Shown one piece after another: positions 14,918 to 24,206 of a DNA stretch of 34,692 nucleotides. The notes under the pieces are model-generated. The model worked only from the letters and a program-made list of their open reading frames with translations. It made no database searches and was not told where the DNA came from. Source of the DNA: Gammaproteobacteria bacterium. Its GTDB lineage: Bacteria; Pseudomonadota; Gammaproteobacteria; SZUA-140. The stretch covers positions 1 to 34,692 of the forward strand of contig JADLET010000099.1 in the NCBI GenBank assembly GCA_020845975.1. The letters are read 5' to 3'. The translations under genes were made by a program, and so were the position numbers. Each line of letters begins with the position of its first letter. Positions within the stretch are counted from its first letter, which is position 1.

Positions 14918-15601
14918 CTACGCCGGCCCCAACAACTCCCCCAGGTCGAGCAGGGAACCGATCACGGCATCGGGCCCGGCGTCGCGGATATCCAGTCCGT
15001 GGTTGTAGCCGTAACTGACGCACACCACCTGGAATCCAGCGGCACGCGCCGCCTCCACATCGGTGATGGAATCGCCGACCATCAGCGACTCCGCCGGCGT
15101 GACGCCCAGCACCTTCGCCGCGTGCAGCAGCGGCGCCGGGTGCGGCTTCTTTTGCGCCAGCGTGTCGCCGCTGACAACGGCCTGGAAACGCCCATACAGG
15201 CCGAGCTTGCGCAACAGCGGTTCAGTGAACGCGGCCGCCTTGTTGGTCACGCAACCGAGGAGAAATCCGGCTCCGGCAAGATACTCAATTCCCTCCATGA
15301 CGCCTGGAAAGGGGCGACTGTAGGTGCAGACGTTGCGGGCATAGGCCTCGAGAAATATCGGATGGGCGCGCCGGAACAGGGCCTCGTCCGGTTCACCCTC
15401 ATAGGCATTGACCAGCGCGCGGCGCACCAGACGTTCGACGCCATTGCCGATCCATTCGCGCACGCGCGCCTCGCCGCGCGCAGGCAGACCAAGCTCCCGC
15501 ATCATGATATCGACCGAATAGGCCAGGTCGGGCACGGTATCCACCAGGGTGCCGTCCAGATCGATCAGGAGCATGCGCGGGCGGACCGCCAGACGGCTCA
15601 T
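14918..15601 (-). CDS. gph: Phosphoglycolate phosphatase (HAD family)
   Basis: HAD-superfamily hydrolase that dephosphorylates 2-phosphoglycolate. The 227-residue product has motif [10 protein letters not shown] with nucleophile D14 and acid D16, motif II in [10 protein letters not shown], the Lys region [10 protein letters not shown], and motif [15 protein letters not shown] helical cap lies between motifs I and II. It sits in the conserved rpe-gph-trpE order, 29 bases after rpe. The downstream gene trpE is probably in the same transcript. Confidence 0.93.
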   Translation of the reverse strand: MSRLAVRPRMLLIDLDGTLVDTVPDLAYSVDIMMRELGLPARGEARVREWIGNGVERLVRRALVNAYEGEPDEALFRRAHPIFLEAYARNVCTYSRPFPGVMEGIEYLAGAGFLLGCVTNKAAAFTEPLLRKLGLYGRFQAVVSGDTLAQKKPHPAPLLHAAKVLGVTPAESLMVGDSITDVEAARAAGFQVVCVSYGYNHGLDIRDAGPDAVIGSLLDLGELLGPA

Positions 15602-15630
15602 GGATCCGCTCTCGCAGGAAACCGCGGAAC

Positions 15631-16305
15631 TCAGCGCCGCGCCTGGGCGAGCTCGGCGCGCATGGCGTCGATAGTCGCCTTGTAATCAGGGGTATTGAAG
15701 ATGGCTGAACCCGCCACGAAAGTATCCGCCCCCGCCGCGGCGATGGCGCGTATGTTGTCGACCTTGACCCCGCCGTCGATCTCGAGCCGGATGTCGCGCC
15801 CGCTGGCGTCGATGATCTTGCGCGCATCGCGCAGCTTGTCCAGCGCGGCCGGAATGAAGCTCTGGCCGCCGAACCCGGGGTTGACCGACATCAGCAGCAC
15901 CATGTCGATCTTGTCGATGACGTATTTCAGGTAGTCGAGCGGGGTCGCCGGATTGAACACCAGGCCGGCCTTGCACTTGCAGTCGCGAATGAGCTGCAGG
16001 GTGCGATCGATATGCTCGCTCGCCTCGGGATGGAAGGTAATGTAGCTCGCCCCCGCCTTGGCGAAATCCGGGATGATGCGGTCGACCGGTTTCACCATCA
16101 GGTGCACATCGATCTCGGCGGTCACGCCGTGCTTGCGCAGAGCCTCGCAGATGAGCGGGCCGATGGTCAGGTTGGGGACATAATGATTGTCCATCACATC
16201 GAAATGGACGATATCCGCGCCGGCCTTCAACACATTGGTGACCTCTTCGCCCAGACGGGCGAAATCGGCCGACAGTATCGAGGGGGCAATGATGTAGTTC
16301 TTCAT
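15631..16305 (-). CDS. rpe: Ribulose-phosphate 3-epimerase
   Basis: TIM-barrel metalloenzyme interconverting ribulose-5-phosphate and xylulose-5-phosphate. The 224-residue product has [17 protein letters not shown] at the start, [35 protein letters not shown] and [10 protein letters not shown], which together carry the metal and phosphate ligands. An AGAGG site lies 6 bases before the ATG. It is the first gene of the rpe-gph-trpE run and follows the alternative complex III operon terminator. Confidence 0.97.
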   Translation of the reverse strand: MKNYIIAPSILSADFARLGEEVTNVLKAGADIVHFDVMDNHYVPNLTIGPLICEALRKHGVTAEIDVHLMVKPVDRIIPDFAKAGASYITFHPEASEHIDRTLQLIRDCKCKAGLVFNPATPLDYLKYVIDKIDMVLLMSVNPGFGGQSFIPAALDKLRDARKIIDASGRDIRLEIDGGVKVDNIRAIAAAGADTFVAGSAIFNTPDYKATIDAMRAELAQARR

Positions 16306-16412
16306 GGGATGCCTCTGATCGCTGACTGACTGTGGAGCGGGACGTACACTTTACCCGAATGCGGGAAACTTATCACGCGGAGGGACGGGACGGTACGGGG
16401 AAGGCGGCGGGC

Positions 16413-16446
16413 CGAAAATGGAGCGGGTGGCCCATGGGCCACCCGC
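16413..16446 (-). terminator. Terminator after actF
   Basis: A perfect 24-base palindrome (16423-16446) is followed on the minus strand, within a few bases, by CATTTTC (16413-16419). It lies just past the actF stop codon and should end the complex III transcript before rpe. Confidence 0.7.
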
Positions 16447-16455
16447 CTTGCCGGT

Positions 16456-17496
16456 TCAGGCGCGGATGAGTCCGTGCTTGAGAAGGGAACGCTGCACCGC
16501 CCACCAGCTTACGGCGATGACCGCCAGCGTCACAATGATATCGAACATCGAGCTCATCGGGGCATGGTAATACTGGCTGTCGATCGAGCCGGAGATCCAG
16601 GTATACCGCTCGATCCAGGTACCGAGCACGATGAAACAGGCCACCATGGTGATGATCACCGGATTATGGCGGTTCGGAGTGATCGCCAGTGTGCAGAACG
16701 GGATGATGAACTTGAAGGTCAGGAAGGTCCACCACAAGGCGCCATAGCCCTCCAGCATCATGCTGTTGTAGCGATGCGTCTCCTCCGGCAGACGGCCGTA
16801 CCACATGATCAGATACTGGGTGAAGTAGAGATAGGTCCACAGGATGGTCATCGCCAGCATGAACTGCGCCATGTAATTGAATATGTAATGCTGGAACGGC
16901 GTGGCCAGCTTGCCCGAGCGGTTGATGAAGAACAGGAAGATGGTGAAGAAACCCAGGAACATGTGGAAATTGCTCTGGAAATGATAGGCGCCATAGCTCG
17001 CGCTGTGCCAGCCTGGCATCTGGGTCATCTCGAAGTCCCATGCCACCATCGTACCGTAGATGAAGTAGGCGAACGGGATCAGCAGCGCGATGTTGCGGAA
17101 ACGGCGCTGCGCCGCATATGAGCTGTCGATCTCGCTCTGGTGCTGGTATTTGATGAACATGCCGCACAGAATCACCACCGCGAGGAACCCGCCAATCTCG
17201 CGCGCCACCAGAAAGCTGTAATTATGCCAGCCGTTCAGATGGTGGCCCTCGTCATGGGCATGGCCCATCCACTGAAACGTCGCGTCGCCATTGAAGAGCA
17301 GGATCAGCAGCAGCACGCCGGCGATTGGAAACAGCACGGCAAAGGCGCAGGCAAGCCTGCGGACCTGGAAGCGCCATTTTCCGTTGACCAGGTGCAGCAC
17401 GGACGACAGGGTCACGCCGCCGAGCGCGATGTAAAGCGTCATCAGGAAGTTCGTCGTCAAGACCGACCAGCTGCCAAAATCCTCTGCGTTCGCCAT
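16456..17496 (-). CDS. actF: Alternative complex III membrane subunit ActF (NrfD/PsrC-like)
   Basis: Polytopic inner-membrane subunit related to ActC. The 346-residue product has repeated hydrophobic segments along its length (for example residues 15-37, 48-69, 98-116, 134-152) consistent with the ten-helix NrfD-like fold. His and acidic residues cluster in GHAHDEGHHLNGWHNYSF. In known complexes ActF pairs with ActC in the membrane core. It is last in the operon, 30 bases after actE, and is followed by a strong palindromic terminator. No actG-like gene follows it. Confidence 0.92.
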   Translation of the reverse strand: MANAEDFGSWSVLTTNFLMTLYIALGGVTLSSVLHLVNGKWRFQVRRLACAFAVLFPIAGVLLLILLFNGDATFQWMGHAHDEGHHLNGWHNYSFLVAREIGGFLAVVILCGMFIKYQHQSEIDSSYAAQRRFRNIALLIPFAYFIYGTMVAWDFEMTQMPGWHSASYGAYHFQSNFHMFLGFFTIFLFFINRSGKLATPFQHYIFNYMAQFMLAMTILWTYLYFTQYLIMWYGRLPEETHRYNSMMLEGYGALWWTFLTFKFIIPFCTLAITPNRHNPVIITMVACFIVLGTWIERYTWISGSIDSQYYHAPMSSMFDIIVTLAVIAVSWWAVQRSLLKHGLIRA

Positions 17497-17526
17497 CCCC
17501 GCCTCTCGATATTACTGTCGTTGGAC

Positions 17527-18099
17527 TTATTGCGCGGCAGCCGTCTTGGTCGGCTCGGCCGCGGCGTCTTTCACCAATTGGTGGCGCACGTAATTGACCA
17601 CCTGCCAGCGCTCTTCGACGGACAGATCGTCGGAACCGCGGCCATCGTCGCGAGCCGTCGGCTTGCCATACGCCGGCATGATGTAGCTGCCAAAGGTGAT
17701 GGTGCCGTAGATCCACCCCTCGGTCAGCGTCTTCTGTACATAGTCATCCACAAGCGGTATCGCGCCGATCTTGCTCGACACAGGAGAGTCGGCCTTGCCG
17801 GTCTGCCCGTGACAGGCACCGCAGTAGATCCGGAACAGGGTCTTGCCCTTGGCGAGCACCTCGGGTGTGACTGGTATCGGGCTGGTCAGGGGCTTCGCCT
17901 CATCACGGTTCGCGACCTCCGTCAGCAGCATATCGCTGTCGACCCTGTCCGTACGCAGCGGGATGGAACGCTTAGGGAACGGCGCCATCTCACCTTCCTG
18001 CGGCTTGATGCTGGGCTGGTCCATCATGTCAGTCGACCACGGCCATGCCCAGGCCACGACCGGAAACAGTGCCGCCGCAACCGCTATCCTGTATTTCAT
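17527..18099 (-). CDS. actE: Alternative complex III monohaem cytochrome c subunit ActE
   Basis: Periplasmic monohaem cytochrome c of the complex, probably the exit point for electrons. The 190-residue product has an N-terminal signal (about 1-18, AWA), one haem motif CGACH (93-97), and a candidate axial Met in SYIMPAYG (M141). There is no lipobox Cys after the signal, so it looks soluble or held by protein contacts rather than lipid-anchored. Its ATG overlaps the actD stop as ATGA, which shows coupling. The C terminus is Ala- and Lys-rich. Confidence 0.93.
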   Translation of the reverse strand: MKYRIAVAAALFPVVAWAWPWSTDMMDQPSIKPQEGEMAPFPKRSIPLRTDRVDSDMLLTEVANRDEAKPLTSPIPVTPEVLAKGKTLFRIYCGACHGQTGKADSPVSSKIGAIPLVDDYVQKTLTEGWIYGTITFGSYIMPAYGKPTARDDGRGSDDLSVEERWQVVNYVRHQLVKDAAAEPTKTAAAQ

Positions 18100-18623
18100 T
18101 GGATAACCTCTTCCCGAATCTCCAGAACCTGATGCTGCCGGAACAGCTTCTTGATCGGCTCGACGTACTTCTCTTCCAGTTCCATTTCGATACCGACCTG
18201 GTCGAGGGTGACCTTCTCGCTGTACAGGCTCTTGCGCTTGCGCAGCAGGCGCGCGCCGATCATCAGCCCGGCCAGAGTGAAGAATACGCTGAACAGAATC
18301 AGCATCTCATAGGTGATCACGATGTTGGACGGCAGCGGGATCACCGGCTTGCCGCCCTGGGGCTGCACGGTGAAATTGGCCTCCGAGGCAGCCAGGAATA
18401 TGAAGCCTATGGTCGATCCGCACAGTGCACCGACCAGCGTGAACTTCGGCACATGCGCCGGCCTCTCGCCCAGCACCTCCTCGATCTCGGGGTGCTCGAT
18501 TGGCGAAATCACCGTGACATCATCAACGGATACGCCGGGCACCTTGTAATGCCGAATATCCGAGATGGCGGCGAACGCCTCGTCGAAGTTGCAAAACAAG
18601 GCCAGAATGCGCGCTTTCTTCAT
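18096..18623 (-). CDS. actD: Alternative complex III subunit ActD (DUF3341)
   Basis: Integral membrane subunit of 175 residues. The soluble N-terminal domain starts KKARILALFCNFDEAFAAI. Two transmembrane helices follow, near 62-80 and 103-124, joined by a periplasmic loop, and the tail is charged and helical. This is the usual ActD layout. Its start overlaps the actC stop as ATGA and its stop overlaps the actE start, so C, D and E are translated as a coupled set. Confidence 0.93.
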   Translation of the reverse strand: MKKARILALFCNFDEAFAAISDIRHYKVPGVSVDDVTVISPIEHPEIEEVLGERPAHVPKFTLVGALCGSTIGFIFLAASEANFTVQPQGGKPVIPLPSNIVITYEMLILFSVFFTLAGLMIGARLLRKRKSLYSEKVTLDQVGIEMELEEKYVEPIKKLFRQHQVLEIREEVIQ

Positions 18624-20041
18624 GATTTTACCCCCTCCAGGCCGGCCTCACCCGATGGCTTGGCATCACCCGCCCGCCGATGCATAACGCTCGCGATGTC
18701 CTTGTGTGCGATATGACGGCGATGGAAGATCATTTCCTTGACCTCGTACATCGAGACCGACGGTATCACCTTGACGAAGACCAGGAACAGCAGGCCGAAC
18801 CAGCCGAAGCTGCCGATCACGATGAACCACTGCACCCAGCTCGGCCAGCTGACGCTGAAGGCAAACGGCTCATAGGAGGCGGACAGGGTCGGGCCGACGA
18901 TCATCCAGCGATCCAGCCACATGCCGATGTTGAGCAGGATGGAAATCACGAACATCGCCGATATGCTGCGGCGGATCTTTTCGAAGGCCATCGTGAACGG
19001 CACGACGGAGCCGAGGAACAGCATGGCCCAGAAGTACGGCGAGTATGTCCCGGTGAACTTGTCGATCAGCAGTTCCTTGGCGACCATGTCATGGCCATAC
19101 CAGACGGAGCTGAACTCGACCAGGTTCAGGTAGGTCCACACCATCGCGATGGCGAACGTGAGCTTGCAGGTCTTGTCGAGGATAGGCAGCGTCATGTAAT
19201 CCTCGAAGCGGAAGTAGTAACGCAGCAGCACGAACAGCGTGATGATGCCCGCGCAGCCCGAGTACAGGGCGCCAGCGACGAAATATGGCGGGAAGGTGGT
19301 GACGTGCCAGCCCGGCATGATCGACATGGCGAAGTCGGACGATACGATGGAGTGCACCGACACCGCCAGCGGGATCAGGAAACACGCCATGATCAGATAC
19401 GCCTTGCGGAAATGGCGCCACTGACGATCGTCACCGCGCCAGCCGAGCGACAGCGCCGTATAAAGCTTCTTGCGCCAGCCGCGGGCGTTATCACGGCAGA
19501 TCGCCAGGTCAGGGATCGAACCGATGTAAAGGAACAGGGCGGATGAGGTCAGATAGGTGCCGATCGCGAAGGCGTCCCACACCAGTGGCGAGCGGAAGTT
19601 GGGCCAGATGCCGCGGTCGCTGTAGTAGGGCAGCACCCAGTACATGTTCCACAGACGGCCGAGATGGATGATCGGGAAAAGACCCGCCGTCATCAGCGTG
19701 AAGGTGGTCATGGCCTCGGCAAAACGATAGATCGGCTTGCGCCAGTCAGCATGCGTGATGTGCAGGATCGCTGACAGCAGGGTGCCGGAGTGGCTCATGC
19801 CGATCCAGAAGATGAAGGTCGCTATGTACAGGCCCCACATCTGCGGCCAGTTCAGATTGGCGACTCCCATGCCGGTGTTGTACTGATAGACCTCGGCAAT
19901 CACCGCCAGCGAAAGCAGCGCCAGGCACACGACCACCGAGACCCAGTACCCCATGCGCGGATTTTCCATCGAGCGCAGGACGTCCTCGTTGATCTTCGCC
20001 CAACGGATGTCTTCATTAATATCTTTATGTTGATCGCTCAT
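18620..20041 (-). CDS. actC: Alternative complex III quinol-site subunit ActC (NrfD/PsrC-like)
   Basis: Polytopic membrane protein of 473 residues from the NrfD/PsrC family, believed to carry the quinol oxidation site. The first helices are visible at about 31-55 and 68-94 (WIGMSHSGTLLSAIL), and regularly spaced hydrophobic segments continue through the protein. Conserved family text includes MSIMPGWHVTTFPPYFVAGALYSG-like residues in the middle. It follows actB2 by 39 bases and overlaps actD by 4. The C-terminal tail is long and charged. Confidence 0.95.
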   Translation of the reverse strand: MSDQHKDINEDIRWAKINEDVLRSMENPRMGYWVSVVVCLALLSLAVIAEVYQYNTGMGVANLNWPQMWGLYIATFIFWIGMSHSGTLLSAILHITHADWRKPIYRFAEAMTTFTLMTAGLFPIIHLGRLWNMYWVLPYYSDRGIWPNFRSPLVWDAFAIGTYLTSSALFLYIGSIPDLAICRDNARGWRKKLYTALSLGWRGDDRQWRHFRKAYLIMACFLIPLAVSVHSIVSSDFAMSIMPGWHVTTFPPYFVAGALYSGCAGIITLFVLLRYYFRFEDYMTLPILDKTCKLTFAIAMVWTYLNLVEFSSVWYGHDMVAKELLIDKFTGTYSPYFWAMLFLGSVVPFTMAFEKIRRSISAMFVISILLNIGMWLDRWMIVGPTLSASYEPFAFSVSWPSWVQWFIVIGSFGWFGLLFLVFVKVIPSVSMYEVKEMIFHRRHIAHKDIASVMHRRAGDAKPSGEAGLEGVKS

Positions 20042-20080
20042 TTCCGGGTCCGCCGCTTCGTCATGAGTTATTCTCCGGGA

Positions 20081-20953
20081 TTACACTTCGCGCACGCGCT
20101 CGAGGAACAGCACCTTGGGATCGGTATTGAGTCCCTCCAGGACGCGGTAGCCACGCAGCTCCGGGTCCTGCTTCACTTGCTTGGCCTTGCCGAGCTCAAC
20201 CTGATGCTTGCGCCACAGCGCGGCGGCCTGGGTGTTCTCGACTCCCTTGCCCGGGCTGTGCATATCGAGGATGTCCCCGAAGGTCATGGCCGATGTCGGG
20301 CAGGTCTGCACACAGGCCGGCTGGACCTCGCCGTCCAACACCTTGCGATCCTGCATCTTCGCCTTGTCCTTGACGGCACGGATGCGCTGCACACAGAACG
20401 TGCACTTCTCCATGACGCCCTTGTCGCGCACGGTGAGGTCGGGGTTCAGCTGCATGTGCAGCGGCGCCGGCCACGAGCTCTCGTAGTATGAGAAGAAATT
20501 GAAGTAGCGCAGGCGGTACGGGCAGTTGTTCGAGCAATAGCGCGACCCGATACAGCGGTTGTAGACCTGCGCATTCAGTCCATCCGGGGTGTGATAGGTC
20601 GCCGCGACCGGGCATACGGGCTCACAGGTGGCCGCATTGCACTGCTGGCAGTGCATCGGCAGGAAGCTCGCGCCGTGATGCTGGAACTCCGCCACGCGCC
20701 CCTCGCCGAGATCCGGCTCATCCCAGTAGCGCTCGATGCGCAACCAGTGCATGGCATGGCCATCGGCGAAGCGGTCCTTGCCGACCACAGCCAGGTTGTT
20801 CTCGGCATAGCAGGCAACCACGCAGGCGCTGCATCCCGTGCACTTGTTGAGGTCGATGACCCTGCCCCACATGTGCTCGTAGTCATGGAAGCCTCCCTCC
20901 TCCGCGCCCTTGCGGTATTTGGACCAGTTGGTGAGGATGTTCTCCAGGGACAT
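20081..20953 (-). CDS. actB2: Alternative complex III iron-sulfur subunit, ActB C-terminal half as a separate gene
   Basis: Four-cluster ferredoxin subunit, equivalent to the C-terminal (B2) domain of the usual fused ActB. The 290 residues contain fifteen cluster cysteines: C38/41/44/48, C102/105/110/114, C134/140/144 and C184/187/214/218. In the third motif the second Cys is Ser (CIGSRYC, S137). This predicts three [4Fe-4S] clusters and one [3Fe-4S], which agrees with the cluster content reported for ActB. It has no signal peptide and is presumably exported with ActB1. Its ATG overlaps the actB1 stop (TGATG). Confidence 0.93.
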   Translation of the reverse strand: MSLENILTNWSKYRKGAEEGGFHDYEHMWGRVIDLNKCTGCSACVVACYAENNLAVVGKDRFADGHAMHWLRIERYWDEPDLGEGRVAEFQHHGASFLPMHCQQCNAATCEPVCPVAATYHTPDGLNAQVYNRCIGSRYCSNNCPYRLRYFNFFSYYESSWPAPLHMQLNPDLTVRDKGVMEKCTFCVQRIRAVKDKAKMQDRKVLDGEVQPACVQTCPTSAMTFGDILDMHSPGKGVENTQAAALWRKHQVELGKAKQVKQDPELRGYRVLEGLNTDPKVLFLERVREV

Positions 20954-23175
20954 CAGGCTTCTCCTTCAGTACGCGCGAACACGTCCGCGGTCACGGTAGC
21001 CACCAGTTTGCGGCCCAGCTGAACCTCGCTGCCGCCCAGCTTGACCAGCTTGTCCCCCGCCTTGTCCGCGATGCGCGTGACCTGGACGCGAGTGGCATGA
21101 TTCGCCAGCTCGCCGGTCTTCGTCTCAGTGGCAAGACCGAGGATCTTGAGCGGGTTGACTCCGCGTCCCTGGGCGTAACGGCCATAGGCCTCGTGGCCCT
21201 GACCGAGCGGCACCGCGATAGCATCCGGATGCATGCCTTTATAGATATAGACCTTCGCCTCGATCGCACCGTGCTCGGATTCGATCCGGACGCGATCACC
21301 GGTCTTGACGCCGATTTTCGCAGCTGCGGACGGATGCAATTCGGCCCAGGAGTCCCACACCACCTTGCTGATCGGATCGGGGACTTCCTGCAGCCAGGGC
21401 AGATTGGCGTAGCGGCCGTCCCGCAGGTTCGCGCCCGCGCTAGGGACCAGCGTGAATGGCCGCCCCTCTTCGGCAGGCTCCGCGACCGTGAAGGACACGA
21501 CCCGGGTTGCCAGGTTGCCGCGACCGGCGCCGACCTCGATCACGCCCTTCTGCACGGCGCGCGTCCAGAACTGCTGGTCGCTGATGGTCCCCAGCTTGAG
21601 CGCCGCAGGCAGCGCGGCGAAGGCGTTGCGCAGATATGCGTAATAGTCGTCATAGGCGCTGTATTGCGGCGCCTTGCGCAGCTTCAGGAGCGCGAGAATG
21701 GCGTCGCCGAAGCCGCGGGTCTCGGGATAGAGCGGCTCCATCAGCGGCTGCTGCATGTTGATCTGCATCTGCTCGGGCTGCGCGGCAGGCACATGGGTGC
21801 CCCAGTCTTCCAGCGCCGAACGGAGCGGCAGCACGAGGTCGGCCTGTTGCGCGGTCTCGTCATCAAACTGCGTGAACGCGACCTTGAACGGCACAACAGC
21901 GAGTTTGTCCTTGAGCTTCAGCGCCTCTGGCGCGGTATATACCGGGTTCGTGCCGGAGAAGAACACCACATCGAAACTCTTGGACTCGAGAGCAGCGGCG
22001 AAATCAAGCAGTTCCTTGTTGCCACCCGTCTTCGCGGCCAGTTGCGGGAACGGGAAACCCGCGCTGGACTCCAGGGTCTTGCCCACGTTGCCGAGCATGA
22101 TGTTCAGAAGCATTGCGGCCGCGACGCTGTCGTAACCGCGCGCATGACCCGCGGCAGAAGCACCCGCCAGCACCAGGCTAGGTCCCCGCTCGTTGAGCAG
22201 GCCGGCGATTCTGATGATGTGTTCACCGGTCACGCCGGTGATGCGCGCAGCATTGTCGAGATCGTAGGCGCGAATCTGCTCCTGCGCCTCGGCGGGCAGG
22301 CTCGAGATATCGCGGTGGTGCTTGCTCACCAGCACGTTTGCGATGGCCAGCGCGAGCACGCCCTCGGCGCCCGGACGCACCGGCACCCACAGATCCGCGC
22401 TGGCGCCGGTCACGGTCATCTTGGGTTCCGCCTGGATCAGCACACCACGCGGCGCGGTGCGGAACTCACTGTATTGCGTAGAATTATGGATGGGCGAGCC
22501 CCAGGTGGACAGGAAGTCGGCTCCGAAAGAAAGAATCACTCGGGCCTTGTCCACGCGCAGCCGGGGATTCTCATCGCCCAGCATATCGCGGCACACCGCG
22601 CGCCAGACGGCATCGTTTACCGCCTCGTGCACATAGTGATGACGCGAACCAATGGCGTCCATCCAGGCCTTCAGCAGCACCGCCTGGTGTCCGCTGACGG
22701 TATCGCTCACCCAGGCAAAGCGGTCACCGGCCAGCCCCGAGGATGGTCCTGCCTTTTCGTCCAGCAGCGCGAACGCCTGCTCCCAGCTGATCTGCTCGAA
22801 CTGGCCGTTGCGGCGCACACGCGGCGCGGTGATGCGGTCAGGATTATAGTGCGCCTGCAGAGACGCCTGCCCGGCCGGGCACAGCTTGCCGCGGTTGACC
22901 TGCGATTCAGGATTGCCTTCGAGCTTGAGCACGCGGCCTTCACGCACGCGCCCGTGCACACCGCAGCCGGAGCCGCATTGCGCGCAGGTAGTGGCGTACC
23001 AGACGCCGATGCCGGGGATGACATATTCCTCCGGGGCGAGGTAGGCGACCACCTCCTCCTTGCCTTCCTGGACGGTGACCGTGGTGGGCATGTCGCAGCC
23101 GGCCAGCGTCGTGCCGACGCCGCCCCACCCGAGCACCTTGAGAAATTCTCTTCGCTTCATTTTATCGAGACTCAT
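20953..23175 (-). CDS. actB1: Alternative complex III molybdopterin-oxidoreductase-like subunit, ActB N-terminal half
   Basis: 740-residue protein of the molybdopterin oxidoreductase superfamily, equivalent to the B1 domain of ActB, which in studied complexes lacks the Mo cofactor. The N terminus carries a twin-arginine motif KRREFLK (7-13) and a lipobox LAGC (24-27), so it looks like a Tat-exported lipoprotein. An FS0-like cysteine set is present at C64, C67, C71 and C99 (CAQCGSGCGVHG, then KLCPAGQ). The ATG at 23173-23175 has GGAG 10 bases upstream; a GTG at 23199 would bury the Tat motif. It follows actA by 62 bases. Confidence 0.93.
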   Translation of the reverse strand: MSLDKMKRREFLKVLGWGGVGTTLAGCDMPTTVTVQEGKEEVVAYLAPEEYVIPGIGVWYATTCAQCGSGCGVHGRVREGRVLKLEGNPESQVNRGKLCPAGQASLQAHYNPDRITAPRVRRNGQFEQISWEQAFALLDEKAGPSSGLAGDRFAWVSDTVSGHQAVLLKAWMDAIGSRHHYVHEAVNDAVWRAVCRDMLGDENPRLRVDKARVILSFGADFLSTWGSPIHNSTQYSEFRTAPRGVLIQAEPKMTVTGASADLWVPVRPGAEGVLALAIANVLVSKHHRDISSLPAEAQEQIRAYDLDNAARITGVTGEHIIRIAGLLNERGPSLVLAGASAAGHARGYDSVAAAMLLNIMLGNVGKTLESSAGFPFPQLAAKTGGNKELLDFAAALESKSFDVVFFSGTNPVYTAPEALKLKDKLAVVPFKVAFTQFDDETAQQADLVLPLRSALEDWGTHVPAAQPEQMQINMQQPLMEPLYPETRGFGDAILALLKLRKAPQYSAYDDYYAYLRNAFAALPAALKLGTISDQQFWTRAVQKGVIEVGAGRGNLATRVVSFTVAEPAEEGRPFTLVPSAGANLRDGRYANLPWLQEVPDPISKVVWDSWAELHPSAAAKIGVKTGDRVRIESEHGAIEAKVYIYKGMHPDAIAVPLGQGHEAYGRYAQGRGVNPLKILGLATETKTGELANHATRVQVTRIADKAGDKLVKLGGSEVQLGRKLVATVTADVFARTEGEA

Positions 23176-23237
23176 CGCGGGACCACTCCGTTCAATCACG
23201 CATCATCGGGCGCTGTTTCGTGTCGGAAGGACACGCG

Positions 23238-23894
23238 TCACTTATGGCACTTCCAGCAGTCGAAGGGCCCGTTGTTCGCCTCATGACAGCGCCGGCAAAA
23301 TCCCATGGTCAGCGGTTTTTCCTTCTTCGCCACGGTCATGTTCTTGACATCGCCGTGACAGAAGGCGCAGACCTCGGAGACCTGCTCCACCGGCAGGTTT
23401 GGATTATCGAAAACAAACCGCTTGAGGTGCTTCTCATGGGTAAAATGCACGAAATCGGGCATGTCATGCACCTTGAGCCAATGCGGCGGCTCACGCTTTT
23501 CCCAGTACTCCGTCAGCTGCTTGATACGCGGCCTGTCGGTCGCGATCACGCTGTGGCAACCCATGCACTTGCTCGTCGGCGGGATACCCGCCACCTTGCT
23601 GCGACGCGCATAGGTGTGACAATACATGCAGTTGATGCCGTTGATCTTGGCATGGATGTCATGGGGGAATTCAATCGGTTGCGGTACGTCCTTGCCGGCG
23701 TAGGTCCCTTCCGGGGGAACCGCGTTCGGGACCGTTGATCCGGCGGTCGCCGTGAACGGTACGCACAGGACGAACAGCGCAGTCACCAACGCCAGAAATC
23801 CCGCCGCAAACGGCAGGCCGGCGCGACGGCCAGCCGGATTCCTTACACCTGGGAAGGACCATCGTCCTGAGAAAAGTCGCTGAGTGCTTGACAT
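23238..23894 (-). CDS. actA: Alternative complex III pentahaem cytochrome c subunit ActA
   Basis: Multihaem cytochrome anchored in the inner membrane by an N-terminal helix (about 27-50). The 218-residue product has five CXXCH sites: CMYCH (89-93), CMGCH (110-114), CAFCH (176-180), CRRCH (200-204) and CWKCH (213-217). This is the hallmark of ActA. The start is the ATG at 23892-23894, preceded by GAGGGGAG; a TTG four codons earlier is part of that site. First gene of actA-B1-B2-C-D-E-F. The upstream promoter candidate would give it a leader of about 300 bases. Confidence 0.95.
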   Translation of the reverse strand: MSSTQRLFSGRWSFPGVRNPAGRRAGLPFAAGFLALVTALFVLCVPFTATAGSTVPNAVPPEGTYAGKDVPQPIEFPHDIHAKINGINCMYCHTYARRSKVAGIPPTSKCMGCHSVIATDRPRIKQLTEYWEKREPPHWLKVHDMPDFVHFTHEKHLKRFVFDNPNLPVEQVSEVCAFCHGDVKNMTVAKKEKPLTMGFCRRCHEANNGPFDCWKCHK

Positions 23895-24206
23895 CTCTCC
23901 CCTCAACCTATGTTTGTGATTCGTGCCAAGCCGCCCGTCGCAGGGTGTGCGATGAACGCCCCATCATGCCGGGATACACGCGCCACAGGGGCAACGGTCC
24001 CGGATGCTATCGTGCCTGACTAAAGCTGTACCGACGCGAAATGCGGAAGGATTGTATACATTGAAACCACATCCTCCTCTGAACCGTCGTCGTCTCATCG
24101 CAACGGTCTGTCATCAACCTCGCTCTCCGCAATCGCTCATACGGGGCGGGTTTGTTTTCTTCGATTCTCACGCGCTCGCCAACATCAAGCCCGGGTCGAG
24201 CGTTGA

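Noticed and set aside
13369-15018. 549-residue plus-strand open frame opposite trpE
   Set aside because: Antisense shadow of a well-supported gene, produced by GC-rich third positions. Rich in Arg, His and Gly with no domain.
21097-23286. 729-residue plus-strand open frame opposite actB1
   Set aside because: Same shadow effect. The minus strand encodes a clear molybdopterin-type protein with conserved motifs along the same stretch.
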